From Bacteroides ovatus (GTDB lineage Bacteria; Bacteroidota; Bacteroidia; Bacteroidales; Bacteroidaceae): a stretch of DNA of 64,000 nucleotides. Each line of letters begins with the position of its first letter. Within the stretch, counting starts at the first letter, position 1. The notes under the pieces are model-generated. The model worked only from the letters and a program-made list of their open reading frames with translations, ran no database searches and was not told the DNA's origin. The stretch is taken from contig NZ_CP012938.1 in assembly GCF_001314995.1 (NCBI RefSeq), positions 1,798,001-1,862,000 on the forward strand, in the 5' to 3' direction. Positions 18,466 to 26,644 of this stretch are shown here, piece after piece. The translations under genes were made by a program, and so were the position numbers.

Positions 18466-19538
18466 ACTTCACCTCCTTTCAATTCCAACCAGATGCTTTC
18501 TGTCGTCAGGAATAGTCTGTAACGATTGCCATATAATAAGTTCAGTCTTTGGCGGATTCTTTCAAGTCCTTTATCTTCCAAAAGATTCACTTGTAGGCAA
18601 AGACAGGTGAATATAATTGTGTTCTCTTCTACTTTCAAATGGATTTTGAGAGAAACAGGGATTGATGTTCGCTGTTCGTTGATTGATTTTACAATATATT
18701 GCACAAATGGAATGAAAAGCAAGGGTGGAACCAGTGTTCTATTTACTTCTCCATCCGCAAGCAGTTCATAATTGAATTGTGCCTGGGAATTCTGTTCCAA
18801 GGTCAGGTAATTATTCAGGAAATTAATTTCACTACTAAGCAATACCTTTGTTCTGCTGCAATCATATAGTTGATAACGAAGTAGTTGACTTAATTTCATC
18901 AGCATCTTCGAGGCTTTTTCCGGTTCGCTCAATGTCAGTTCCCCCGAATGATGTAATGTTTTGAAAAGAAGTTCGGGGCTGACTTGTTCTTTTAGCTGTT
19001 CCACTTCCGAAAGTACGTGAACCTTTTCCATTTGTGAGACACGTTGATGGTCTATCATCCATTCTTTCAGGAGAACAGTCATTGTTCCTCCTATCATGCA
19101 GAGTGTGGACAACATGAAAGAAGATATATAATCCATCACTATAGGTATGGAAAAATAAGAGGCACGTTCGTAAAATTCCGGCCAGCAGGAATAAGATACA
19201 TATTCCGTTGCCATTTGTATTGCCAGAGCAAGCATCATTGCTACTGAAAGTAAGGATATGTAGCTTAGATAGCGTCTTTTCAGCAAAAACTTTGGAAAGA
19301 GCCAGAAAAGATTCAGATAAATAACTCCTATATAAGTCAGTAGATATAAGAAAGTGAATGTATAAATCCATCCTCCCAATATATCCCGATAATCGAGGAA
19401 TATAATAAAAACCTGATTGAATGATATGGTAGCCAACACCATAATAAGCACCAGATAACGCGCCCATCGAAGTTCCGGACTAACGAGGAATCGATATAAT
19501 AAAGTAGATTTATTGTCTGTTGTTATTGTTTCAGCCAT
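18462..19538 (-). CDS. Pseudo-histidine kinase, LytS-like, catalytic residues lost
   Basis: A 358-residue paralogue of the next kinase with the same layout: four membrane helices, linker and His_kinase fold. The phosphoacceptor motif NPHFLFN reads SPELLFK, with Glu189 in the His position. The N-box F(V)ENAVKH reads FVQYIVKSI, without the Asn and Glu needed for ATP and Mg. The G-box has shrunk to DKGLERIRQRL. The frame is open and uninterrupted, so the gene is kept but cannot work as a normal kinase. It probably heterodimerises with or regulates the active kinase, whose gene it overlaps by 4 bases. Confidence 0.88.
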   Translation of the reverse strand: MAETITTDNKSTLLYRFLVSPELRWARYLVLIMVLATISFNQVFIIFLDYRDILGGWIYTFTFLYLLTYIGVIYLNLFWLFPKFLLKRRYLSYISLLSVAMMLALAIQMATEYVSYSCWPEFYERASYFSIPIVMDYISSFMLSTLCMIGGTMTVLLKEWMIDHQRVSQMEKVHVLSEVEQLKEQVSPELLFKTLHHSGELTLSEPEKASKMLMKLSQLLRYQLYDCSRTKVLLSSEINFLNNYLTLEQNSQAQFNYELLADGEVNRTLVPPLLFIPFVQYIVKSINEQRTSIPVSLKIHLKVEENTIIFTCLCLQVNLLEDKGLERIRQRLNLLYGNRYRLFLTTESIWLELKGGEV

Positions 19539-19558
19539 CGTGTATTTAATCAGGGAAG

Positions 19559-19594
19559 ATGTTTTATCTCCGGGGACGAAGATAAAACATTTTT
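19559..19594. terminator. Hairpin with T-run between receptor fragment and kinase operon
   Basis: A perfect 11-base stem ATGTTTTATCT/AGATAAAACAT (19559-19569 and 19580-19590) is followed on the plus strand by TTTT. The flanking genes are both on the minus strand, so it may have ended the intact receptor transcript, though the U-run favours rightward transcription. Confidence 0.55.
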
Positions 19595-19619
19595 CCGGTT
19601 GGACTTCTATATCGGTTAT

Positions 19620-21026
19620 CTAAAATTCAAGTTTATAACTCACATTTGTCAATGTTGTAGAACCGTCGCTAACATCAATTTTTCCAGTTTTCACATTATA
19701 TTCATGTCCATAGTGTTCTTTCGCACCGGTAAAGTTAAGTCCTTTCACTGCAAACTCATGAGAAACTTTCTTCTTGTTGATGCGGTAACTCACGGTATAG
19801 TTGCCGATAAGCATGGGAGAATATTGTTTAGAAAATGCTTTCGTTTCGTCATATTGCACCTCTTTATCAGGATGATTCATCGTTGCTTCCCTGTCAATCA
19901 GAGAATACCGGTCACCTCCTTGTAAGGTCAATTTCAGATTGATGCTAAGAATATTCTGTCTATTACGTCCCAGCATCCATTCCTTTCCAATCAGTCCGTT
20001 GATGACATAATTCCGATTAAACTTCGTATTGTACCACACACCGTCTCCGCCCCGGTAACGGGAATCGAAAAGAGAACCGGAAATCATGTAATAGAGTCCT
20101 TTTTCCAGGAAACGTTCTAAAGTGATGTCAATGCCTATATTGCGTCCTCTTCCTTTATTAACCAATGCGTCTTCCACATAGAAATCAGAGCGGTTGAGTA
20201 CGGAATAAGAGCTGTCAGCCATCACAGGCACATCATGGAGAAATTGGATATAAGGTTCTATTTTCAGATTCATGCGATCGGATATTTTGTATCCAAAAGA
20301 CAACATGACGTGCTGCGCTTTGGTGAAATCGAGTTCCTTGTTGACGGATTTGTCTCCTGTACTTTTCGTTTTCACAAAATAGACGTCCATTTTCTCCATA
20401 CGGCTGTACATACCATAAGCCAGTGCGAAAGTTGCTTTCGGAGTAGCTTGCCATTTCAAACCAATACGGGGTTCAACAGACCACTTATTATTCAGGGTTA
20501 GAAATTGCCCGTAAATACCGGCATTGAGCGTCCAACGTTCCGTCAATCCTACAGAAGAACTATTGTAGGCAGATATCAGACTCGTATTGCCTTTTCCTTG
20601 AGATACGGTTTCCAGTGATTCGGCTTCATAAGGAGCAATGGCAAGGTTCATTTGATAGAACATGGCATTATACGTAAATCCTGTCTTATTAGTAAAACGG
20701 TTACTGAATTTACGGTTGAAAGTTGAAGTCAGTATCAAGTTGGTATGTTTCGAGTTAAGATCCATGTAGGGAGTAGATTCCAGAGAGTGGTTAAACATGG
20801 TTGCTCCTCCGTCCAGTTGTGAATAAGTACCGGCAATAGTGGTTTTCAATGATGCGTCATTGTTGAAGAAATAACGGTGGCTGATACCTCCGGCAGCCAT
20901 ATACTGTTTGTCTTTTGATTCGTTACGGTCGCTCATATATTCCCATTTATCCGTATTCTTTTCAAAATCACTGCCGAATTTATCAATCAGGCTGGTTCCC
21001 CAGACAGAGAATGTTCCTGCTTTCTG
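19620..21026 (-). pseudogene. C-terminal half of TonB-dependent receptor, cut off by mobile element
   Basis: About 469 residues of an outer-membrane beta-barrel (for example FKLNIGYKISDRMNLKIEPYIQ-like strand pairs), ending with VSYKLEF with the expected terminal Phe. It has no signal peptide, plug or own promoter. The sequence begins QKAGTFSVWGTSLIDKFG, which continues exactly where the N-terminal half at 45813-46880 breaks off after ...DYQDLNFKLNFPTQ. Joined, they make a receptor of about 824 residues, a normal length. The 24.8-kb element between them split the gene. The first codons open to 21035 are element-derived and not part of the old gene. Confidence 0.9.
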
Positions 21027-21037
21027 CATCGGCAAAT
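21024..21037. repeat. Left attachment site (attL core)
   Basis: CTGCATCGGCAAAT here and CTGTGTCGGGAAAT at 45807-45820 share 11 of 14 bases in the same orientation, exactly at the two points where the receptor reading frame is lost. The shared core is CTG-nn-TCGG-n-AAAT. A mismatch inside the core resembles the unmatched overlap used by CTnDOT-type tyrosine recombinases. Confidence 0.7.
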
Positions 21038-21081
21038 GATGGCTTAGAAACTGCCATAACCAATTATAACCATTTAGAATA

Positions 21082-21108
21082 AAGTCGCTGTATTTCAGCG
21101 GCTTTTCT
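21082..21108. terminator. Hairpin just inside the left end
   Basis: AAGTCGCTG and CAGCGGCTT (21082-21090, 21096-21104) pair around a 5-base loop, followed by TTTC on the plus strand. It is likely a small terminator insulating the element end. Confidence 0.45.
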
Positions 21109-21224
21109 ATTTTAACACTTTCTAATCCTTATTTGGTAGTAACGGTTTTTATCCATATTTTTCTATCATATTTCTACCGCGACACAAATTCACGGTTAGC
21201 CCGAATGTCACAATGACGCATTAG

Positions 21225-21261
21225 TTGACGTGTGTTGACAATGGTTTACATGTGTTGACAA
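21225..21261 (+). repeat. Helically phased TTGAC repeats near the left end
   Basis: TTGAC occurs at 21225, 21235 and 21255, i.e. one and two helical turns apart. The last two are in identical 11-base copies TGTGTTGACAA (21231-21241, 21251-21261). The position between the att core and the first gene suits arm-type sites for the integrase or operator sites for the HTH protein. No function is proven. Confidence 0.5.
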
Positions 21262-21310
21262 AATCCGGGAGAAATAAGGAGAAATTATCCCCAATATAAA
21301 CGAGGAAAAT

Positions 21311-22189
21311 ATGGAAGTAAGAAAGATTTGTCAATGGTGTGGAAAGCCATTTATAGCTCAAAAGACAACGACCTGCTATTGTAGCCATCAGTGTTCCAAT
21401 CTTGGCTACAAAGAACGCATCCGGGAACGCAAGCGGCAGTTGAAACGCTCGCAAGAGTTGCTACAACCTCGACAAGCCGCCGAGGGACAGGATTTCTTCT
21501 CTTTTGCCCAAGCAGCAAAGTTGATGGGCGTAACCAGACAATACATATATAAATTGGTAAAGGAATCCAAACTTCGGGCTTCACGCATCAGTGGTAAGAA
21601 GTCGCTCATTCGTCGTGCTGACATCGAACTAATGATGAAAACCAAACCGTATGAGCGCATCATGCCTAAAGAGGACTTCGACATCACTGAGTATTACACT
21701 GCTGAAGAAATTGCAGAGAAATATAAGGTCAACGCCAAATGGGTGTGGACTTATACACGGCAGCACAAAGTTCCGAAGGTACGAATACGCCAATTCAACT
21801 ATTATAGCAAGAAACATATCGATGCTGCCTTTGCCAAATACGAGGTGGATTCCGACTTGACCGAATGGTACACACCGGAAGATATTCAGGAAAAATACGG
21901 TATGACACGCGTCGCCATCCGTTCGCAGGTGTATCGGAACAATATCCCATCCAAGAAGGAACATGGGCAGATATTCTACTCAAAGCTCCACTTCGACCTC
22001 TCGAAGAGTTCAGAACAGGAGAGCAAAGCGGAATACTATACCGTCAAGGAGGCTATGGAAAAATTCAAACTCTCCCGCGACTCTGTTTACGGAATTCTGC
22101 AATTCCATCAGATCAATCGCGAGAAGAACGGACGGTTCGTCCGATTCCTAAAAGTAGAGTTTGACAGGGTTATGGGTGTTCACAAATAA
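21311..22189 (+). CDS. Zinc-finger protein with four tandem excisionase-like HTH domains
   Basis: A 292-residue DNA-binding protein. An N-terminal Cys4-type zinc motif (CQWC, then CSHQC at about 7-28) is followed by a basic segment. Four MerR/excisionase-type helix-turn-helix units begin near FSFAQAAKLMGVTRQYIYK (about 62), YYTAEEIAEKYKVN (about 126), WYTPEDIQEKYGMT (about 188) and YYTVKEAMEKFKLS (about 242), each ending in a wing with a Phe/Tyr-rich strand. It directly precedes the integrase gene, so it is a plausible recombination directionality or architectural factor for the element ends. The domain count is from sequence; the role is inferred. Confidence 0.8.
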   Translation: MEVRKICQWCGKPFIAQKTTTCYCSHQCSNLGYKERIRERKRQLKRSQELLQPRQAAEGQDFFSFAQAAKLMGVTRQYIYKLVKESKLRASRISGKKSLIRRADIELMMKTKPYERIMPKEDFDITEYYTAEEIAEKYKVNAKWVWTYTRQHKVPKVRIRQFNYYSKKHIDAAFAKYEVDSDLTEWYTPEDIQEKYGMTRVAIRSQVYRNNIPSKKEHGQIFYSKLHFDLSKSSEQESKAEYYTVKEAMEKFKLSRDSVYGILQFHQINREKNGRFVRFLKVEFDRVMGVHK

Positions 22190-22306
22190 TCTAATTTGTC
22201 GCTATCCATTAATTATTCAAAAATTAATCTCTGCTGTAGATAATCTGCATGATTACATTACAGAGTTTTGCCAGCGAATTAATAATAACCATAAAAATAT
22301 ATTAGT

Positions 22307-23422
22307 ATGCATGAATGTAAAACAGTAACGTTGAGAACACGTCCGTTAAAAGGTAGAATGATGTCTTTCTATCTAGATTATTATCCTGGGTATCGAGACA
22401 AAGAGACTATGAAAGTTATCCGTCATGAATCGCTTGGCATCTATGTCTATGCCAATCCGAGAAACAAACGAGAACAGAATTTCAACGAGGTAATGACCGA
22501 GAAAGCCGAAGCCATCCGTTGCCGCAGGTTCGAGTCAGTTGTCAATGAACGGTATGACTTCTTTGACAAGTACAAACTCAAGGCAGACTTCTTGGAGCAT
22601 TATCGCAAGCAACTCCGTAAGCATGACCAGAAATGGGAGTTTGTCTATCTGCATTTCAACAACTTCGTACATGGTAAATGTACTTTTGAAGAGATTGACA
22701 TAGACCTTTGCAACAAGTTTCGGGAGTATCTGCTCACAGCTAAAAAACTGAGACGCAAAGGACGCATAACACGAAACTCCGCATCGGGATACTGGTCTAC
22801 CTTCAGGGGATTCCTGAAAATACTCTACCGCAATGGAATGATAAAGACCAATGTCAATGATTTTTTGGATAAGATTGAAACAGAGGATGTAGTCAAGGAG
22901 TATCTGTCTGTAGATGAACTGTACAAGTTGGCTGAAACACCGTGCAAGAAGCCCATTCTGAAAATAGCATCGCTGTTTTCATGTATGACCAGTTTACGTA
23001 TCAGTGATATACTCGCACTATGCTGGGAAGATATTGTAGACTACTCAGCCGGAGGGAAATGCGTACATATCATTACACAAAAAAACAAAGCGGAAGATAT
23101 CATTCCTATTAGTGAAGAAGCATTGGGATTGATAGGCTATAATTCTGAAAAGAAAGGTTTGGTATTCAAGGGACTTATGCGTAGTTGGACGCAAATCCCA
23201 ATGAAAGAGTGGATTCGTTCTGCCGGAATTACCAAGAACATAACATTTCACTCGTATCGTAGAACATTTGCAACGCTACAAGCAGCTGCCGGAACGGACA
23301 TCCGCACCATACAGAGCATCATGGCACACAAGAGTATCACCACCACTCAAAGGTATATCAAAGTAGTGGATGCCAACAAACGTGAAGCTAGCAAGAAGAT
23401 TACCTTGACACGGAAGGACTGA
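22307..23422 (+). CDS. Tyrosine recombinase (integrase of the element)
   Basis: A 371-residue site-specific integrase of the Bacteroides mobilizable-element type. It has an N-terminal arm-binding domain (about 1-60), SAM-like core-binding domain (about 90-190) and catalytic domain. The catalytic residues are visible: Arg231 (TSLRISDIL), Lys near 259-261, His315-x-x-Arg318 (HSYRRTFATLQ), His341 (MAHKS) and nucleophile Tyr350 (TTTQRYIKV). It should insert and excise the element at the att cores. It ends 24 bases before a strong terminator and is transcribed away from the left end. Confidence 0.93.
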   Translation: MHECKTVTLRTRPLKGRMMSFYLDYYPGYRDKETMKVIRHESLGIYVYANPRNKREQNFNEVMTEKAEAIRCRRFESVVNERYDFFDKYKLKADFLEHYRKQLRKHDQKWEFVYLHFNNFVHGKCTFEEIDIDLCNKFREYLLTAKKLRRKGRITRNSASGYWSTFRGFLKILYRNGMIKTNVNDFLDKIETEDVVKEYLSVDELYKLAETPCKKPILKIASLFSCMTSLRISDILALCWEDIVDYSAGGKCVHIITQKNKAEDIIPISEEALGLIGYNSEKKGLVFKGLMRSWTQIPMKEWIRSAGITKNITFHSYRRTFATLQAAAGTDIRTIQSIMAHKSITTTQRYIKVVDANKREASKKITLTRKD

Positions 23423-23446
23423 CAGCCACTTATCCCTATTTTTAAG

Positions 23447-23497
23447 CGGTTAGAGTATGATTTTTAGTCTGAAATCATACTCTAACCGTTATTTTTT
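23447..23497 (+). terminator. Rho-independent terminator after the integrase gene
   Basis: A perfect 17-base stem (23447-23463 with 23472-23488, starting CGGTTAGAGTATGATTT) with an 8-base loop, followed by TTATTTTTT. It is a textbook intrinsic terminator for the integrase transcript. Confidence 0.85.
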
Positions 23498-23589
23498 ACA
23501 AATATTGAGCGATTCGTCATCACTAATTATATATATCTGGAATATAGCACATAACTTTGCCATATAACCATTTCAAATACTTGCAGCAG

Positions 23590-24363
23590 ATGACAAATAA
23601 TACTCAAATTCGGACCAAGAGGATAAGTTTTATTCTTGCATTATTGGTAATTGCCTATGTGGCAGTAGACACTTACCTATTCACTTATCACAAAATCAAT
23701 ACCACAACAATAACGACTCCAGTTATAATCGGCCTTGTGGTTACAATCCTATTGTGTGGTCTACTGCAACGATTTTTCTACACATGGTTGACGAAGAATC
23801 CAATCAATTTTTCTTTTGACCGGCAATCTCCTATTATTACTGACTCTGGTTTCGAAATAAAAACCGATTGTGCAGATGAAATTCAAACTATTGAACAGCC
23901 CAATAATTCAGTTATAGATAATTATGATACAATACGAGAGAACATCAAAAAGAAAGAAGCAGAAAAACAAGTAGAAGTCATGAATGCTATTCGTGAATAT
24001 GTAACTATTAAAACCGCACCCTATCTGTCTAAAGAAGCTATTGCAATCCTCATTTCTAATATTGAGTATATGGCCTGTGATAGATCCGATTTATACAAGC
24101 CCATTCGCTCCAATATAGATAATCCACTGAGATCACCGGGACTTCGCCATCTGGCATGGAATGTAGGTGAACGCTTGGGAGTATCATTGGCAAAAAGAGC
24201 CATTTTTATCAAGTCTTCATTTCCTCACGAACTCGAAAATGCGACTCTTGAATATCTCAAACTTAATTTACGGGATCAAGTTCCTAGTCAGATTCCTATT
24301 GACGTGCCCGATAAAGGCGATTATCGCTTCCATTTAGAAACAGATAATAGTAACTCAGACTAA
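23590..24363 (+). CDS. Hypothetical membrane protein (cargo)
   Basis: A protein of 257 residues that I do not recognise. It has two N-terminal membrane helices (ISFILALLVIAYVAVDTYLF and the IIGLVVTILLCGLLQRFF stretch). A cytoplasmic region of about 190 residues contains a charged helix (YDTIRENIKKKEAEKQVEVMN) and a domain around LAWNVGERLGVSLAKRAIFIK. I chose ATG 23590; the frame also allows a TTG at 23557. It lies between the integrase terminator and the mobilization genes and is lower in G+C than them, which suggests cargo. The function is unknown. Confidence 0.65.
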   Translation: MTNNTQIRTKRISFILALLVIAYVAVDTYLFTYHKINTTTITTPVIIGLVVTILLCGLLQRFFYTWLTKNPINFSFDRQSPIITDSGFEIKTDCADEIQTIEQPNNSVIDNYDTIRENIKKKEAEKQVEVMNAIREYVTIKTAPYLSKEAIAILISNIEYMACDRSDLYKPIRSNIDNPLRSPGLRHLAWNVGERLGVSLAKRAIFIKSSFPHELENATLEYLKLNLRDQVPSQIPIDVPDKGDYRFHLETDNSNSD

Positions 24364-24462
24364 AAAAACGCATGCAGACGAAATAATTAATCCGGTCTGT
24401 ATTGTTCTGCAAGGTTTCATTGAGTTGGTTCGCAGTATATTAAACGATTAAAAGAGTATAAT

Positions 24463-24837
24463 ATGGAAAAAGACCAACTGACATTCAACGACCTGCCGAC
24501 TGTGGTGGGCGAACTATGCGACAGAATCGCAAGTATGGAAAATCTGCTAACGGAGAAACTTTCCAAGCAGTACGAAACCAAAGAGAACACGCACGTTCCC
24601 ATGACCGTACAGGAGGCTTGCAACTATCTTAAAATGCCGTTGTCAACCTTTTATTACAAGGTCAAAAAGGATGATATTCCGGTTATAAAACAAGGAAAAC
24701 ATCTCTACATCTATCGTGATGAACTGGATAGATGGCTGGAATCTTCCCGAAAGACTCCGGCTCCGCAAAGTTTTGAGGAAGAGAATGAGTCCATGCTCGC
24801 ATCCCATCGTCGTAAACCGAACCCGAAAAACTGGTAA
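24463..24837 (+). CDS. Excisionase-like helix-turn-helix protein
   Basis: A 124-residue protein with an HTH_17/excisionase domain at about 47-92 (TVQEACNYLKMPLSTFYYKV through the wing QGKHLYIYRDELDRWL), after a short N-terminal coiled segment. Such proteins in Bacteroides mobile elements sit directly upstream of a RecA-like ATPase and mobilization genes and act in excision or control of transfer. The ATPase gene starts 2 bases after its stop. Confidence 0.82.
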   Translation: MEKDQLTFNDLPTVVGELCDRIASMENLLTEKLSKQYETKENTHVPMTVQEACNYLKMPLSTFYYKVKKDDIPVIKQGKHLYIYRDELDRWLESSRKTPAPQSFEEENESMLASHRRKPNPKNW

Positions 24838-24839
24838 AG

Positions 24840-25910
24840 ATGGAGAAGACGGACAATACGACTCCTTCATGTGAAGAATTGGCGGTTTACATGGAAGATT
24901 CAATCGTGAGCGTGACGAATACCTACGAGCAGTCGCCAGTGGTGCTGATGGTAGACGATGCTGTTATCGGTACATTAGGAAACTTCAGTGCGTCCATCGG
25001 AAAAGCCAAAAGCAAGAAAACCTTTAACGTATCGGCCATAGTCGCATCGGCATTGAGAAACAGCACCGTTCTTCATTATCGGTCCACTTTTCCCGATAAT
25101 AAGCGAAATATTCTGTACATCGACACGGAGCAAGGACGACATCATTGCCAGCAGATATTGAAACGAATCCTACGTTTAGCTGAATTGCCGGAAGACAAGA
25201 AACCGGATAATCTGCTCATGCTGGCTCTACGCAAGTTCTCCCCTAAACTACGTCTGGCGATAGTCGAACAGGCCATTGGCACAATACCGGATTTGGGATT
25301 GGTCATCATAGATGGCATTCGTGATTTCCTGTATGACATCAATTCTCCCGGTGAATCTACCGATATCATCTCCAAATTCATGCAGTGGACGGACGACAGA
25401 CAGATTCACATCCATACCGTACTGCATCAGAACAAGAATGACGAACATGCTCGTGGTCACATCGGCACTGAACTCAACAATAAAGCGGAAACCATTATGC
25501 AGATCGAGGTGGATAAAGAGGACAAGACCATAAGCGTGGTCGAAGCCGTGCATATCCGCGACCGTGAGTTTGAACCTTTCGCTTTCCGCATAAACGAGGA
25601 AGCCATACCCGAACCGGTAGAGTCCTATCTGCCAAAAGAGAAGAAGACCGGACGACCAACCAAAGGACCGTTCGATCCGGACAAGGAGATTCCAAAGAAT
25701 GTACATCGTCCAGCATTGAATGCCGTTTTTGCCAATGGCAACATCAACAATTACGATGATTATATAGAACGCTTGCAAGAGGGTTACGGATTACAGGGTA
25801 TAAAACTCGGTTATAACAAGGCGGTAAAGGTCGCAACATTGCTCAGTGACAAACAAATGGTTATAAAAGAAGGGAAAGATTATGCCTTCAATCCAGAATA
25901 CCATTATTGA
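24840..25910 (+). CDS. RecA-like (RepA/AAA_25) ATPase of mobilizable elements
   Basis: A 356-residue protein of the RepA helicase-like RecA-fold family. It has an atypical Walker A region (ASIGKAKSKKTF, about 50-61), NILYIDTEQGRHH (Walker B-like/switch), LGLVIIDGIRDFL (Walker B) and a HTVLHQNKND sensor segment, then a C-terminal basic part ending in a winged-helix-like region. Usually linked to an HTH protein upstream and mob genes downstream, it may act in replication or processing of the excised form. The motif set is clear; the role is inferred from recurring context. Confidence 0.8.
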   Translation: MEKTDNTTPSCEELAVYMEDSIVSVTNTYEQSPVVLMVDDAVIGTLGNFSASIGKAKSKKTFNVSAIVASALRNSTVLHYRSTFPDNKRNILYIDTEQGRHHCQQILKRILRLAELPEDKKPDNLLMLALRKFSPKLRLAIVEQAIGTIPDLGLVIIDGIRDFLYDINSPGESTDIISKFMQWTDDRQIHIHTVLHQNKNDEHARGHIGTELNNKAETIMQIEVDKEDKTISVVEAVHIRDREFEPFAFRINEEAIPEPVESYLPKEKKTGRPTKGPFDPDKEIPKNVHRPALNAVFANGNINNYDDYIERLQEGYGLQGIKLGYNKAVKVATLLSDKQMVIKEGKDYAFNPEYHY

Positions 25911-26215
25911 GTTCAACTTTACTTTATTGTCGGGGCGTATATATAAGAATAAAGCAAAGTAGTCAGGGGTTGCACACAAGGTATTCATTCTATCCCCCCT
26001 CTTTTAGATGAATATCTTAGTTTCTGGTTCAAATCCGTCTGCCGATTCTGTATGTACATCCAATATGGCTTGCCGGAAAGCATCAACAGGTATCTGTTGC
26101 AAGATATGCCAAGGTATAACCTCACTACGTTACGGTTGTACACTGGCACTCTTGCCTGCTCAGTTCCCTCGCCGGTGCGGTACTCGCAAGCTCGCACCTA
26201 TTCACAATTATAACA
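25911..26215 (+). other. Non-coding region with probable origin of transfer
   Basis: About 305 bases immediately before the mobC/relaxase pair, the usual place of oriT. It contains a perfect inverted repeat CAACAG-gtat-CTGTTG (26084-26099) and a second, GGTGCG/CGCACC, with a 13-base loop (26174-26198). A short overlapping frame at 26008-26241 looks non-coding. The nick site cannot be placed by eye. Confidence 0.5.
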
Positions 26216-26644
26216 ATGATTCAAATGAAAGAAGATATTGAAAATACATCGAACTCCTCTAAAGAAACCAGAAACGTCTTCATCGGAGCGAAAGTCACTC
26301 CTACTCAAAAGGAGTATATAAAATCAATGGCTACCCAATGCGGTATGACCATAAGTGATTACCTATTGTCGTGTGCCTATAACTTCAAGCCCAAAGTGAG
26401 ACTTACGAAAGAAGAAGCAGCCCTGTTGCAGAATCTGGACGATTGTCGGGCAGACCTCGTAAAATACACCTCCGCCCTACACGGAATGTCCACAAAGCAG
26501 CGCATGGCAATGTTCAATCAGATTCCGTTCATGGTCAACTGGCTCAAGGAACTTGGCAATGTAGCCGAAAGTGTCTGCCAGTTCCTGAATACTGTAAAAG
26601 AGAAGAACAAAATTCCGTCCAACCTTAAATCCGAAGAAGAATGA
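26216..26644 (+). CDS. MobC-like mobilization accessory protein
   Basis: A 142-residue protein with a ribbon-helix-helix N-terminus (RNVFIGAKVTPTQKEYIKSM, then CGMTISDYLLSCA) followed by a helical region, as in the BmgB/MobC family. It would bind oriT and help the relaxase. Its stop overlaps the relaxase start by 4 bases, which ties the two together. ATG at 26216 or 26225 are both possible starts. Confidence 0.82.
   Translation: MIQMKEDIENTSNSSKETRNVFIGAKVTPTQKEYIKSMATQCGMTISDYLLSCAYNFKPKVRLTKEEAALLQNLDDCRADLVKYTSALHGMSTKQRMAMFNQIPFMVNWLKELGNVAESVCQFLNTVKEKNKIPSNLKSEEE

Noticed and set aside
26030..26055. GGTTCAAATCC resembling a tRNA T-arm
   Set aside because: The flanking bases do not form the five-pair stem and there is no anticodon arm or acceptor stem around it.
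26008..26241. 77-codon frame before the mobC gene
   Set aside because: Overlaps the real gene start, has Cys/Arg-rich composition and covers the probable oriT.
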